From the NCBI RefSeq assembly GCF_004331435.1, contig NZ_SJKA01000007.1, positions 434,001 through 498,000 of the forward strand: a stretch of 64,000 nt of DNA. The letters are read 5' to 3'. Each line of letters begins with the position of its first letter. The stretch's first letter is position 1. The translations under genes were made by a program, and so were the position numbers. Positions 55,806 to 64,000 of this stretch are shown in pieces. Source of the stretch: Kribbella sindirgiensis (lineage in GTDB: Bacteria; Actinomycetota; Actinomycetes; Propionibacteriales; Kribbellaceae). A model generated the notes under the pieces. That model was not told where the DNA came from, ran no database searches, and saw only the letters and a list, made by a program, of their open reading frames with translations.

Positions 55806-55997
55806 GTGGCCGTTCCGAAGCGGAAGATGTCGCGCAGCAACACCCGGAGCCGCCGGGCGCAGTGGAAGACGACTGCCCCGTCGCTGGTGACCTGCGTGAA
55901 CCCCGCCTGCCGCGCGAAGCACCTGCAGCACACCGTCTGCCCGAACTGCGGCCAGTACGGCGCCAAGGGCGAGCGCCGCCAGGTCGTCGAGAGCTAA
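55806..55997 (+). CDS. rpmF: 50S ribosomal protein L32
   Basis: A 63-residue L32 of the zinc type, with cysteines in TCVNPAC and CPNCGQYG. It begins [16 protein letters not shown]. The GTG at 55806 follows GAGGAG. It lies in the usual place after yceD and before rnc. Confidence 0.97.
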   Translation: MAVPKRKMSRSNTRSRRAQWKTTAPSLVTCVNPACRAKHLQHTVCPNCGQYGAKGERRQVVES

Positions 55998-56012
55998 ACG
56001 GCCACCTTCACA

Positions 56013-56744
56013 GTGAACTCTGCCAACGAAACGGGGCTCTACGCCGAGCTGAACCAGCGGCTCGGCGTATCGCTGGCTGACGAACTGCTGGAGCACGCCT
56101 TCACCCACCGCTCGTACGCGTACGAGAACGGCGGGCTGCCGACGAACGAGCGACTGGAGTTCCTCGGGGACTCCGTGCTCGGCGTCATCGTCACGGAGTC
56201 GTTGTTCCGGAACCACCCGGACCTGTCCGAGGGCCGACTGGCCAAGCTACGGGCCGCGGTGGTCAACATGCGTGCGCTCGCGGGTGTCGCCCGCGAGCTC
56301 AAGCTGGGCAAGTACCTGCGGCTCGGCCGCGGGGAAGAGGCCACCGGCGGCCGGGACAAGTCGTCGATCCTTGCCGACTGTGTCGAGGCGCTGATCGGCG
56401 CCGTGTACCTGGACCGCGGCTTCGAGGTCGCGGGCGGGGTCGTGCACCGGCTGTTCGACGACCTGATGGAGTCCTCGGCCCGGCTCGGCGCCGGCCTGGA
56501 CTGGAAGACGTCGCTGCAGGAGCTGGTCGCCCAGCTCGGCGTCGGCGTCCCCGAGTACGTGATCGCGGAGTCCGGACCGGACCACGCGAAGACGTTCGAG
56601 GCGCGGGTCCGGATCGGTTCCGACACCTACGGCCACGGCATCGGCCGGAGCAAGAAGGAAGCCGAGCAGCAGGCCGCCGAGACCGCCTGGAAGGCCCTGC
56701 GCGCCGCGCATCCCGACAGCACGGACCCCTCGCAGCAGCCCTGA
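56013..56744 (+). CDS. rnc: Ribonuclease III
   Basis: The double-strand-specific endonuclease that processes rRNA and mRNA. The catalytic signature [10 protein letters not shown] is at residues 45-54, and the dsRNA-binding domain occupies about residues 165-235 ([10 protein letters not shown]). The 243 residues are full length. It begins with GTG, 15 bases after rpmF. mutM starts immediately after its stop codon. Confidence 0.97.
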   Translation: MNSANETGLYAELNQRLGVSLADELLEHAFTHRSYAYENGGLPTNERLEFLGDSVLGVIVTESLFRNHPDLSEGRLAKLRAAVVNMRALAGVARELKLGKYLRLGRGEEATGGRDKSSILADCVEALIGAVYLDRGFEVAGGVVHRLFDDLMESSARLGAGLDWKTSLQELVAQLGVGVPEYVIAESGPDHAKTFEARVRIGSDTYGHGIGRSKKEAEQQAAETAWKALRAAHPDSTDPSQQP

Positions 56745-57599
56745 GTGCCCGAGCTTCCCGAAGTAGAAGTCGTACGGCGGGGCCTGGTGGAGTTCCTCAC
56801 CGGGCGCACCGTCGAGAGCGTCGAGGTCCTGCACCCCCGCCCGGTACGGCGACACGCCGCCGGGCCGGAGGACTTCGTCTCGCGGCTCAAGGGCCAGGTT
56901 TTCGCGGAGCCGGCCCGGCGCGGGAAGTACCTGTGGCTGCCCCTGACGTCCGGTGACGCGGTATTGACCCACCTCGGGATGAGCGGTCAGTTCCGGGTCC
57001 AGCCGGTCGGCGCGCCCGACGAACCGCATCTCCGGGTCCGGTTCCGGTTCGCCGACGACGGCGGAGAGGTCCGTTTTGTGGACCAGCGGATGTTCGGTGG
57101 TCTGTCGTACTCCGAGGGCGGTGCCGAACTGCCCGCCGAGATCGCCCACATCGCCCGCGACCCGTTCGATCCTCTGTTCGATCCGGAGTGGGCGACGGCG
57201 AAGATCCGCCGCCGCCGGACCGGGCTCAAACGAGCGCTGCTGGACCAGACCGCGATCAGCGGAATCGGCAACATCTACGCCGACGAAGCGTTGTGGCGAG
57301 CCAAGCTGCACTACGCCCGGGCGACAGAAACGATGAAACCCTTACAAATAAAGGGCATTCTCGAGCAGGCGCAGGCCGTGATGGCCGAGGCGCTGACCGT
57401 TGGCGGTACCAGCTTCGACGCCCTGTACGTCAACGTGAACGGGGAATCCGGGTACTTCGAACGCGGCCTGAACGTCTACGGGCAGGAGGGATCGCCCTGC
57501 CCGCGGGACGGCCGGCCGATCCGTCGCGAGCCGTTCATGAACCGTTCGTCGTACCGGTGCCCGAAATGTCAGCCGGTCCCGCGCCAGGTCCGCTGGTGA
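56745..57599 (+). CDS. mutM: Formamidopyrimidine-DNA glycosylase
   Basis: Removes oxidised purines (8-oxoguanine, Fapy) from DNA. The 284-residue protein starts [13 protein letters not shown] (catalytic Pro1, Glu2), has the H2TH region ([19 protein letters not shown]), and ends with the zinc finger. In that finger the second cysteine of the usual CxxC pair is an aspartate (CPRDG), while the others are kept (YRCPKC). The GTG start directly follows the rnc stop. Confidence 0.96.
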   Translation: MPELPEVEVVRRGLVEFLTGRTVESVEVLHPRPVRRHAAGPEDFVSRLKGQVFAEPARRGKYLWLPLTSGDAVLTHLGMSGQFRVQPVGAPDEPHLRVRFRFADDGGEVRFVDQRMFGGLSYSEGGAELPAEIAHIARDPFDPLFDPEWATAKIRRRRTGLKRALLDQTAISGIGNIYADEALWRAKLHYARATETMKPLQIKGILEQAQAVMAEALTVGGTSFDALYVNVNGESGYFERGLNVYGQEGSPCPRDGRPIRREPFMNRSSYRCPKCQPVPRQVRW

Positions 57600-57742
57600 G
57601 CGAGGTATCGTTAATAACCGTGGCCCAGGTTGACCCGTCGCCCTCGCCGGTGTCACCCTGAAAGACGGCACACATTTTCGGCGCTCCCTGATGACCCCGA
57701 TACGGAGCGCGACCGGCCAGAACCCTTCCGGAGGACAGCACA

Positions 57743-57943
57743 ATGGCCAAGGCTCTTCTAGGGCATCTTGGAGGCACTGACCCGCGCATGCTCGAGCAGG
57801 TTCGTCTGCTCAACCGGCGCGTCGCAGATCTGGAGGCGCACGTGATGCGGCTCCAGGCGGAGAACGACCATCTGGTGGCCCAGATCCACGAGGGTCGGCT
57901 GCTCACGGTCGACGAGGCCCTGCGCACTCCCGCTTCGGTCTGA
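57743..57943 (+). CDS. Small coiled-coil hypothetical protein before smc
   Basis: A 66-residue protein with heptad-like leucines (LNRRVADLEAHVMRLQAEN) suggesting a short coiled coil. GGAGG precedes the ATG. Similar small proteins occur between mutM and smc in related actinomycetes, from memory; the function is not known. Confidence 0.7.
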   Translation: MAKALLGHLGGTDPRMLEQVRLLNRRVADLEAHVMRLQAENDHLVAQIHEGRLLTVDEALRTPASV

Positions 57944-57986
57944 AGCACCCAGAGATTCATCTCGACCGTCCGCACTAGCTGCAGAA

Positions 57987-58016
57987 CGGCGGTGGCCCCC
58001 GTCCGGGCCTCCGCCG
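57987..58016 (+). terminator. Stem-loop after the small coiled-coil gene
   Basis: CGGCGG-T-GGCCC pairs with GGGCC-T-CCGCCG across a T/T mismatch with a six-base loop, then GTTG. Confidence 0.75.
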
Positions 58017-58103
58017 GTTGTAGATTCACCTGATGTTGTGCACCCATCTTCGCCGGCCATCTCTCAACGGCCTGGCCTCCGCTGGATTCCGCGGATCTCT
58101 TTG

Positions 58104-58109
58104 TAGACT
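58104..58109 (+). promoter_or_regulatory. -10 box upstream of smc
   Basis: TAGACT lies about 100 bases before the smc start in an otherwise gene-free stretch (57944-58209), giving a leader of about 90 bases. Confidence 0.4.
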
Positions 58110-58209
58110 GCGAAGCGGAACACCTTCCCCCGGGTAGCGGCAGCGCGACGTACAGCTACGGCGGTTCCTTCGGTACCGTCTGTCCTTTCACGGGTTGGAG
58201 AGCTTCGCC

Positions 58210-61200
58210 TTGTACCTGAAGAGCATGACGCTCCGGGGCTTCAAGTCGTTCGCGTCCGCGACGACGATGAACTTCGAACCAGGCATCACCTGCATCGTCG
58301 GGCCGAACGGCTCCGGCAAGTCCAACGTCGTGGACGCGCTGGCCTGGGTGATGGGTGAGCAGGGCGCCAAGTCGCTGCGCGGCGGCAAGATGGAGGACGT
58401 CATCTTCGCCGGCACCTCCGGCCGCGCCCCGCTGGGCCGCGCCGAGGTGGTGCTCACCATCGACAACACCGACGGCGCGCTGCCGATCGAGTACGCCGAG
58501 GTGACCATCAGCCGGACGATGTTCCGCAACGGCGGGTCCGACTACCAGATCAACGGCCAGAACTGCCGCCTGCTGGACGTCCAGGAGCTGCTCAGCGACT
58601 CCGGGATCGGCCGCGAGATGCACGTCATCGTCGGCCAGGGCCAGCTGGACTCGATCCTGCGCGCCACGCCGGAAGGCCGCCGCGGGTTCGTCGAGGAAGC
58701 CGCCGGCGTCCTGAAGCACCGCAAGCGCAAGGAAAAGGCGATCCGGAAGCTGGAGGCCACCGAGGGCAACCTGCACCGGCTCGGGGACCTGATCCAGGAG
58801 ATCCGCCGTCAGTTGAAGCCGCTCGGGCGCCAGGCGGAGGTGGCGCGCCGGGCGGTGACGATCCAGGCGGAGGTCCGGGACGGCCGCGCCCGGCTGCTCG
58901 CCGACGACATCGTCCAGGCGCAGTCCGCGCTCGAGGCGGAGCTGCGGGACGAGGCCGCGCTCACGCAGCGGCGGACCGAGACCGAGGCGAAGCTGCACGA
59001 GGCCCGCGAGCTGGAGGCCGAGCTGGAGGAGGCGCTCCGCGAGGACGCGCCGGCACTGCAGGCCGCTCAGGACACCTGGTACCAGCTGTCCGGCTTCGGC
59101 GAGAAGATCAAAGGTACGGCGCGGATCGCGGCGGACCGGATCCGGTCGCTGAACGACGAGGCCGAGGACGGGCCGCGCTCCGGTCGTGACCCCGAGGAAC
59201 TTGAGCTGGAAGCCGCCCGGGTCCGTGAGACCGAGGCGCAGATCGAGGCCGAGGTCGAGGCGCACTCCGAGCTGCTCGCCGAGTCCGTCGAGCGCCGCCA
59301 GCAGCTGGAGGCCCAGGAGGCCGAGGAGGAGCGCCGGATCTCCGCGCTGATCCGGGCGGCCGCGGACCGCCGCGAAGGACTGGCCCGGCTGACCGGTCAG
59401 GTGAACGCGCTGAAGAGTCGCGCGGCCGCCGCCGAGTCCGAGATCGGCCGGCTCGCCAACAACCGGCGCGAGGCCGAGCAGCGGGCCGCGAAGGCGCAGC
59501 ACGACTTCACCGCACTGGAGACCCAGGTCGCCGGGCTGGACGCCGGCGAGAAGGGCCTCGACGACCAGTACGAGGCCGCCCAGGCGGTTCTCGACGAGCT
59601 GGACGAGCGGCTGGCGAAGCTGCGGGCCGAGGAGCGCGACGCCGAGCGTGAGCGCACCGGTCTGGCCGCCCGCAAGGAGGCGCTCGAGCTCGGTCTGAAC
59701 CGCAAGGACGGGGCCGGTGCGCTGCTGGCCGCGTCGGAGCAGGTCAACGGGCTGATGGGCTCGGTCGCCGCTCTGCTGAGTGTGCGGTCCGGGTACGAGA
59801 CCGCGATCGCCGCGGCGCTCGGCGAGGCCGCGGACGCCGTCGCCGTCACGCACACCGACGCGGCGCTGCACGCCGTCGGTCACCTCAAGGAGCACGACCT
59901 CGGCCGCGCCGGGATGCTCCTCGGCGACGCCCCGGCCGACGACTACGCACTGTGGCCGGCGCTACCGTACGGAGCGTCGTACGCCGTGGATGTCGTGGAG
60001 TGCCCGGAGACGCTGCGGCCCGCCCTGCGGCGGCTGCTGCGCAAGGTCGCGGTCGTCGACGACGTGGCCGCGGCCCGGTCCCTGCTGCGGAACCTGCCCG
60101 ACGTCACGTGTACGACGCGCGTCGGCGACGTACTCGGAGCGCATTTCGCGTACGGCGGGTCCGACGCGGCGCCGAGCCTGATCGAGGTGCAGTCCGCGGT
60201 CGACGAGGCGGCGGAGAAGCTGACCGAGGCGACGGCGCGGAGCGAGCGGCTGCGGTTCGAGCTGCAAGGCCTGGAGGACGAGCGGACCCGCCAGAAGGAG
60301 TCCGTCGAGATCACGCTGGCCCGGCTGCACGAGTCGGACGCGTCGATGGCGGCGGTCGCGGAGCAGCTCGGGCACTTCGGGTCGCTGGCGAAGGCGTCCC
60401 GCGGTGAGGCCGAGCGGATGGCCGAGGCGATCGCCGCGGCCGAGGAGGAGCGGGACCGGAACCTGTCCGGCCTGGCCGAGCTCGAAGCGCGGCTGACGGA
60501 CGCCGAGGCGTTCGACGAGGAAGGCGACGAGCCCGACACGTCGCAGCGCGACCGGCTGGCCGAGGAGGCCAAGGCGGGGCGTGCGGCCGAGATGGAGGCG
60601 CGGCTGGCGCTGCGGACCACCGAGGAGCGGGCCCGGGCGCTGTCCGGTCGCGCGGACTCGCTGGAGCGCGCGGCCCGGCAGGAGCGCGAGGCGCGGGCCC
60701 GGTCGATCGCGCGGGCGGCACGCCGGGCGCGGCAGGCCGAGGCCGCGAACGCCGTACACCTGGCTGCTGGCCACGTGCTGGCGCGGCTGGAGTCGTCGCT
60801 GCAGCTGGCCGCGTCCGAGCGGGCGGCCATCCAGGCGCAGCGGGCCGACCGGGAGCAGGCGCTCGCGCAGGCACGCTCTGCGTCGCGGAACCTGAGCTCC
60901 GAGCTCGAGCAGCTCACGAACACCGTGCACCGGGACGCGCTGGCGCGGGCCGAGCAGAAGATGCGGCTGGAGGCGCTGTACGAGAAGGCGCTGGGTGAGA
61001 TCGGTATCGAGGTGGATGCGCTGGTCACGGAGTACGGACCGGACCAGCTGGTGCCGCCGGTGCCTACCGGTGACGACACGCTGGAGCTCGAGGGAGAGCC
61101 GTTCAACCGGACCAAGGTCGAGAAGCGGCTCAAGCAGGCCGAGCGTGCTTTGAACCAGCTCGGCAAGATCAACCCGCTCGCGCTCGAGGAGTTCGAGGCG

Positions 61201-61767
61201 ATGGAGGAGCGGCACCGGTTCCTCTCCGAGCAGCTCGAGGACCTGAAGAAGTCCCGGCGGGACCTGATGGACATCGTCAAGGAGGTCGACGAGCGGGTCG
61301 AGCAGGTCTTCACCGAGGCGTACCGGGATGTCGAGCTCGCGTTCGAGCACGTCTTCAGCCGGCTGTTCCCGGGCGGCGAGGGCCGGCTCGTGCTGACCGA
61401 CCCCGACGACATGCTCGGCACCGGGATCGACGTCGAGGCCCGGCCGCCGGGCAAGAAGGTCAAGCGGCTGTCGCTGCTGTCCGGTGGTGAGCGTTCGCTG
61501 GTCGCGGTCGCGTTCCTGGTCGCCCTGTTCAAGGCGCGCCCGTCGCCGTTCTACATCCTCGACGAGGTCGAGGCCGCGCTGGACGACACCAACCTCGGCC
61601 GCCTCCTGGAGATCTACGAGGAACTCCGCGAGAACAGCCAGCTCCTGGTCATCACCCACCAGAAACGCACCATGGAGGTCGCCGACGCCCTCTACGGCGT
61701 CACGATGCGCGGCGACGGCGTCTCCGCCGTCATCTCCCAACGCATCCGCGAACCCGAACCGGTTTAA
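58210..61767 (+). CDS. smc: Chromosome segregation protein SMC
   Basis: The ATPase that organises and segregates the chromosome with ScpA/ScpB. The 1185-residue protein begins YLKSMTLRGFKSFASATT, has Walker A GPNGSGKS near residue 32, two long coiled coils, a hinge in between (about residues 500-640, GYETAIAAALGEAADA), and the C-terminal signature LLSGGERSLVAVAFL and Walker B YILDEVEAALDD. The TTG at 58210 is chosen, with GGAGAG upstream. It ends just before the second repeat cluster. Confidence 0.97.
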   Translation: MYLKSMTLRGFKSFASATTMNFEPGITCIVGPNGSGKSNVVDALAWVMGEQGAKSLRGGKMEDVIFAGTSGRAPLGRAEVVLTIDNTDGALPIEYAEVTISRTMFRNGGSDYQINGQNCRLLDVQELLSDSGIGREMHVIVGQGQLDSILRATPEGRRGFVEEAAGVLKHRKRKEKAIRKLEATEGNLHRLGDLIQEIRRQLKPLGRQAEVARRAVTIQAEVRDGRARLLADDIVQAQSALEAELRDEAALTQRRTETEAKLHEARELEAELEEALREDAPALQAAQDTWYQLSGFGEKIKGTARIAADRIRSLNDEAEDGPRSGRDPEELELEAARVRETEAQIEAEVEAHSELLAESVERRQQLEAQEAEEERRISALIRAAADRREGLARLTGQVNALKSRAAAAESEIGRLANNRREAEQRAAKAQHDFTALETQVAGLDAGEKGLDDQYEAAQAVLDELDERLAKLRAEERDAERERTGLAARKEALELGLNRKDGAGALLAASEQVNGLMGSVAALLSVRSGYETAIAAALGEAADAVAVTHTDAALHAVGHLKEHDLGRAGMLLGDAPADDYALWPALPYGASYAVDVVECPETLRPALRRLLRKVAVVDDVAAARSLLRNLPDVTCTTRVGDVLGAHFAYGGSDAAPSLIEVQSAVDEAAEKLTEATARSERLRFELQGLEDERTRQKESVEITLARLHESDASMAAVAEQLGHFGSLAKASRGEAERMAEAIAAAEEERDRNLSGLAELEARLTDAEAFDEEGDEPDTSQRDRLAEEAKAGRAAEMEARLALRTTEERARALSGRADSLERAARQEREARARSIARAARRARQAEAANAVHLAAGHVLARLESSLQLAASERAAIQAQRADREQALAQARSASRNLSSELEQLTNTVHRDALARAEQKMRLEALYEKALGEIGIEVDALVTEYGPDQLVPPVPTGDDTLELEGEPFNRTKVEKRLKQAERALNQLGKINPLALEEFEAMEERHRFLSEQLEDLKKSRRDLMDIVKEVDERVEQVFTEAYRDVELAFEHVFSRLFPGGEGRLVLTDPDDMLGTGIDVEARPPGKKVKRLSLLSGGERSLVAVAFLVALFKARPSPFYILDEVEAALDDTNLGRLLEIYEELRENSQLLVITHQKRTMEVADALYGVTMRGDGVSAVISQRIREPEPV

Positions 61768-61880
61768 CGTCCCGCTCCTGTACCTCGCGGCACATGCCCA
61801 GGACGGCACGCACGCCGCCACGTACACCCCGGCCACCCGCGCCTGCTGCTCGCTGCTCGCTGAGCCCGTCCGTCGCACCC

Positions 61881-62033
61881 CCTCCCCAAACTGGTTTGGG
61901 GAGGATCGTCCCCCAGATTCGGGGGGCGCGGCTCCCCCAACGCGGGCGCGGAGCCTCCCCGAACTGGTTTGGGGAGGTTTTCGACGCGGACTGGGGAGCG
62001 GTGCTGCCCGATTGTGGGGGGAGGGCTCCCCAC
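61881..62033. repeat. Palindromic GC repeat cluster B
   Basis: Two 24-base palindromes of the type CCTCCCCAAACTGGTTTGGGG (61881-61904 and 61954-61977) with GATT/GGGGGG/GGCTCCCC modules between and after. The units match cluster A at 50.0 kb. Here the cluster lies between two converging genes (smc and the NTF2-like gene), so it is not simply a promoter or operator. Confidence 0.8.
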
Positions 62034-62101
62034 AACGCTGGCACGCGCAGAGCGAGCGGGTCGTCGAGCCGTTCAGGACTGCTCGCGGGTGGGCCAGGGG
62101 C

Positions 62102-62425
62102 TCAGGCGGTGATGGTCATGGAGGTCAGGGCGTCGCCTTGCACGTCGAAGGTGAAGTGGGACGGGCCGTTGAAGCCTTCGCCGCCGACCTGGGTGAGGAT
62201 CGTCAGCGGGTTGCCGGGGGCGGTGACCTGGGTGTCGGTGAACGTGGCGCGTTTGCCGATCAGTTCGTTGTCGCTCCAGGAGCGGATCCGGTCGTGGCCG
62301 CGGAACTCGCGGCCCCAGTCGTTCACGTAGCCGTCCGCGGCGAACGCCGCCACGAACGCGTCGTTGTCCACGGCGTCGATCGCGTCGAGCGCGCGCTGGA
62401 CCGCTGCGGGGATCTCATGGCTCAT
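62102..62425 (-). CDS. NTF2/SnoaL-like small protein
   Basis: A 107-residue cystatin-like-fold protein (AVDNDAFVAAFAADGYVNDWGREFRG; the final TSMTITA strand). Such proteins are ligand-binding or isomerase/cyclase-like and often undefined. I chose the ATG at 62425 at the start of the domain; the frame stays open far upstream only by chance. It faces the end of smc. Confidence 0.83.
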   Translation of the reverse strand: MSHEIPAAVQRALDAIDAVDNDAFVAAFAADGYVNDWGREFRGHDRIRSWSDNELIGKRATFTDTQVTAPGNPLTILTQVGGEGFNGPSHFTFDVQGDALTSMTITA

Positions 62426-62512
62426 GCCGACGACAATAGCGCTGCGCTGTGAACCGGTCGGTGGATCCGTACGTATGGCGGGTGACGTTCGGACCCGACC
62501 GAGGAGCCTGTG

Positions 62513-63052
62513 ATGAAGTCTGTCGTGAAGCGTGTGATGAGTGGGTTGGCCGTTGGGGTGCTGGGGCTGTCCGGCCTGACCGCATGCGGCAGCGACGACT
62601 CGCCGGCAGCCTCCGCGCCGAGCAGTTCGTCGAGCAGTTCGTCGAGCAGTTCGTCGGGCGCGGCCGCCGTGAAGCTGGCGACCGCGACGGTCGGCGACTA
62701 CGGCAAGATCATTGTCGACGGCAACGGACGGACCGTGTACGTGTTCGACAAGGACACCTCCGGTACGTCGAACTGCTCGGGCGACTGCCTCGCCAAGTGG
62801 CCGGTGGTGCCGGCTGGTGACGGCACGCCGCAACTGGAGGGCATCGACGCGTCCCTGGTCAGCACCGTGACCCGCGCGGACGGCAGCAAGCAGTTGGCCG
62901 TCAAGGGGCTGCCGCTGTACCTGTTCGCTACTGACAGCGCGGCCGGCGAGGCCAAGGGGCAGGCGGTCGGCGGTGTCTGGTGGGTCGTCGGTGCGGACGG
63001 TCAGAAGATCACCACCAAGCCGGGTGGTTCCGGCAATGGCTACGGTTACTGA
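62513..63052 (+). CDS. Lipoprotein with COG4315-type secreted repeats
   Basis: A 179-residue lipoprotein: signal with lipobox LTAC (Cys25), a Ser-rich linker, then repeats of the PF03640 type (YVFDKDTSGTSNCSGDCLAKWP; LPLYLFATDSAAGEAKGQAVGGVWWVV). The role of these secreted repeats is unknown; some neighbours suggest surface redox or haem-linked functions. GAGGAG precedes the ATG. It directly precedes the sigma/anti-sigma pair. Confidence 0.87.
   Translation: MKSVVKRVMSGLAVGVLGLSGLTACGSDDSPAASAPSSSSSSSSSSSSGAAAVKLATATVGDYGKIIVDGNGRTVYVFDKDTSGTSNCSGDCLAKWPVVPAGDGTPQLEGIDASLVSTVTRADGSKQLAVKGLPLYLFATDSAAGEAKGQAVGGVWWVVGADGQKITTKPGGSGNGYGY
62621..62656 (+). repeat. Three 12-base repeats in the lipoprotein linker
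   Basis: AGCAGTTCGTCG is repeated three times in tandem and codes for 12 serines. Changes in copy number would lengthen or shorten the linker without a frameshift. Confidence 0.8.
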
Positions 63053-63107
63053 TCTGACCGGTGCCGCCGTGGTGTGGGCGCCCGCTGATCCCGGTATCGT
63101 GCGGTCG

Positions 63108-63641
63108 GTGGCTGACAACCCAGGGCCGCACGACGCCGAGACCCTGATCCGTGCGCTGTACGCCGAGCACGGCCGCAGCCTGCTCGCGTATGCGACCCGC
63201 CTGACCGGAGACCGTGCCGCGGCCGAGGACGTCGTACAGGAGACGCTGCTACGGGCCTGGAAGCACGCGGACGACCTCACCAGCGGCAGAGGGTCGGTGC
63301 GGGGCTGGCTGCTGACGGTGGCGCGCAACCTGGTCACCGACCGGGCCCGTGCTCGTGCGGTGCGCCCGACCGAGGTGGCGGACGTCGTGGACAGGCCGCC
63401 GGTCACAGGGGACCACTCCGAGTCCGTGGTCAACACCATGGTCGTGATGGACGCGCTGGACAAGGTGTCGCCCGAGCACCGCGAAGTACTCGTGCAGCTG
63501 TACTACCGCGGCCGGTCCGTGGCGGAGGCTGCCAAAGAGCTGGGTGTTCCACCCGGTACCGTGAAATCGCGTTCGTACTACGCCCTCCGAGCTCTGCGCG
63601 CGGTGATGGCAGGGAAAGCAGCGGAGGTGTCCCATGAGTGA
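63108..63641 (+). CDS. ECF sigma factor (SigK/SigL-like)
   Basis: A 177-residue sigma factor with region 2 (LLAYATRLTGDRAAAEDVVQETLLRAWKH) and region 4 (LVQLYYRGRSVAEAAKELGVPPGTVKSRSYYALRAL). I chose the GTG at 63108, seven bases after a TATCGT box, which gives the typical ECF length; other starts at 63036 and 63099 are possible. The next gene, overlapping by eight bases, encodes its likely anti-sigma factor. Confidence 0.92.
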   Translation: MADNPGPHDAETLIRALYAEHGRSLLAYATRLTGDRAAAEDVVQETLLRAWKHADDLTSGRGSVRGWLLTVARNLVTDRARARAVRPTEVADVVDRPPVTGDHSESVVNTMVVMDALDKVSPEHREVLVQLYYRGRSVAEAAKELGVPPGTVKSRSYYALRALRAVMAGKAAEVSHE

Positions 63642-64000
63642 GCACGACCGTACGGAGCTGGGCGCCTACGCCCTCGGTGCTCTGGAGCCGGCAGAGGTAG
63701 CGGCCGTCGACGAGCACCTGGCCACCTGTGCGGAGTGCCGCGCGGAGCTGGCCGAGCTGACCGAGATGAAGGAGTTCCTGGGAGAGGTTCCACCGGAGGC
63801 GTTCCTCGAGGGACCGCCTGAGGGTGGCGACCTGTTGTTGCAGCGCACGCTGCGGGAGGTTCGCGAGCCCCAGGTGGAGGTCCCGCCGAAGCGGCGCTCC
63901 CGCTGGTTGCTGATCGCGGCCGCGTTCGTCGTGGTGGCTGGTGCGCTCGGCGGAGGAGTCGTACTCGGCCGGTCGACCGCACCGGATCCCGACCAGCCTG
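63634..64000 (+). CDS. Zinc-finger anti-sigma factor (3' end cut off)
   Basis: The first 122 residues are visible; the frame runs off the window. The N-terminal ZAS motif HX3CX2C uses His28, Cys32 and Cys35 (DEHLATCAECRAEL), which can hold zinc and release the sigma factor on oxidation. A transmembrane helix follows (WLLIAAAFVVVAGALGGGVV, about residues 90-112). GGAGGTG precedes the ATG, which overlaps the sigma gene. It is comparable to RslA/RskA of mycobacteria. Confidence 0.93.
   Translation, partial: MSEHDRTELGAYALGALEPAEVAAVDEHLATCAECRAELAELTEMKEFLGEVPPEAFLEGPPEGGDLLLQRTLREVREPQVEVPPKRRSRWLLIAAAFVVVAGALGGGVVLGRSTAPDPDQP

Noticed and set aside
59962-61878. A 638-codon minus-strand frame under smc
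   Set aside because: It results from the strong third-position GC bias of smc; no domain is visible.
1-64000. tRNA, rRNA, CRISPR array, insertion sequence or prophage
   Set aside because: I found no cloverleaf, regular spacer array, transposase or phage structural gene; the CHAP protein alone is not enough for a prophage.

Overview
The window is high-GC DNA with GTG and TTG starts, many four-base ATGA or GTGA overlaps and many short spacings. It carries cofC (coenzyme F420), an NdgR-type IclR regulator beside leuCD, a lysine-tailed HU protein and ABC sugar importers without their own ATPase. Together these point to a soil actinomycete. My guess, from memory of protein style and not from any search, is the Kribbella/Nocardioides group.

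A conserved actinobacterial housekeeping chain runs left to right: ndgR-leuC-leuD, corA, hup, cofC, plsC, gpsA, ddl, a DUF3515 lipoprotein, a one-domain AsnC protein, thiL, rpmB, an rRNA-methyltransferase-like gene, a DAK2/FakA gene, recG, rsmD, coaD, yceD, rpmF, rnc, mutM and smc. Three accessory blocks interrupt it, at about 12.2-27.0 kb, 28.2-31.8 kb and 33.8-48.3 kb. They are rich in sugar transport, MFS exporters, and regulators next to their likely operators.

Region by region: 1-3.4 kb is an ABC importer with a nucleoside hydrolase and a LacI regulator, probably nucleoside salvage. 3.3-7.3 kb holds a DUF308 membrane protein, a VOC protein and ndgR/leuCD. 7.3-9.5 kb has corA behind a leader with a 19-codon reading frame, then hup. 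9.5-12.2 kb is cofC, plsC and gpsA. 12.2-27.0 kb carries an APH-like kinase, an unrecognised 597-residue protein, a ROK-regulated dehydrogenase and sugar-isomerase pair, MFS/GntR, two paralogous MFS genes flanking a DeoR regulator, a Cys/Met-type PLP enzyme and a TetR/P450 pair. 27.0-33.8 kb has ddl, a type-B esterase, a G-rich region with tandem repeats, an ECF42-like sigma factor with its YCII partner, DUF3515, AsnC and thiL. 33.8-48.3 kb has thiD, DinB, a ROK/HAD/MFS unit, an SMP-30 protein, a CHAP cell-wall hydrolase with a small acidic partner, a GxGYxYP secreted protein, a second ABC sugar importer and a fused oxidoreductase/aldo-keto reductase. 48.4-61.8 kb is the ribosome, RNA and chromosome block ending in smc. 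The end holds an NTF2-like protein, a secreted-repeat lipoprotein and an ECF sigma/zinc anti-sigma pair cut by the window edge.

The points most worth a second look are a palindromic GC-rich repeat family at two loci (about 50.0 and 61.9 kb), the corA leader, the CHAP hydrolase/acidic protein pair, the oxidoreductase fusion, the 597-residue unknown, and about eight genes whose -10 boxes sit so close to the start codon that leaderless transcripts are likely. I saw no tRNA, rRNA, CRISPR array, insertion sequence or prophage block.
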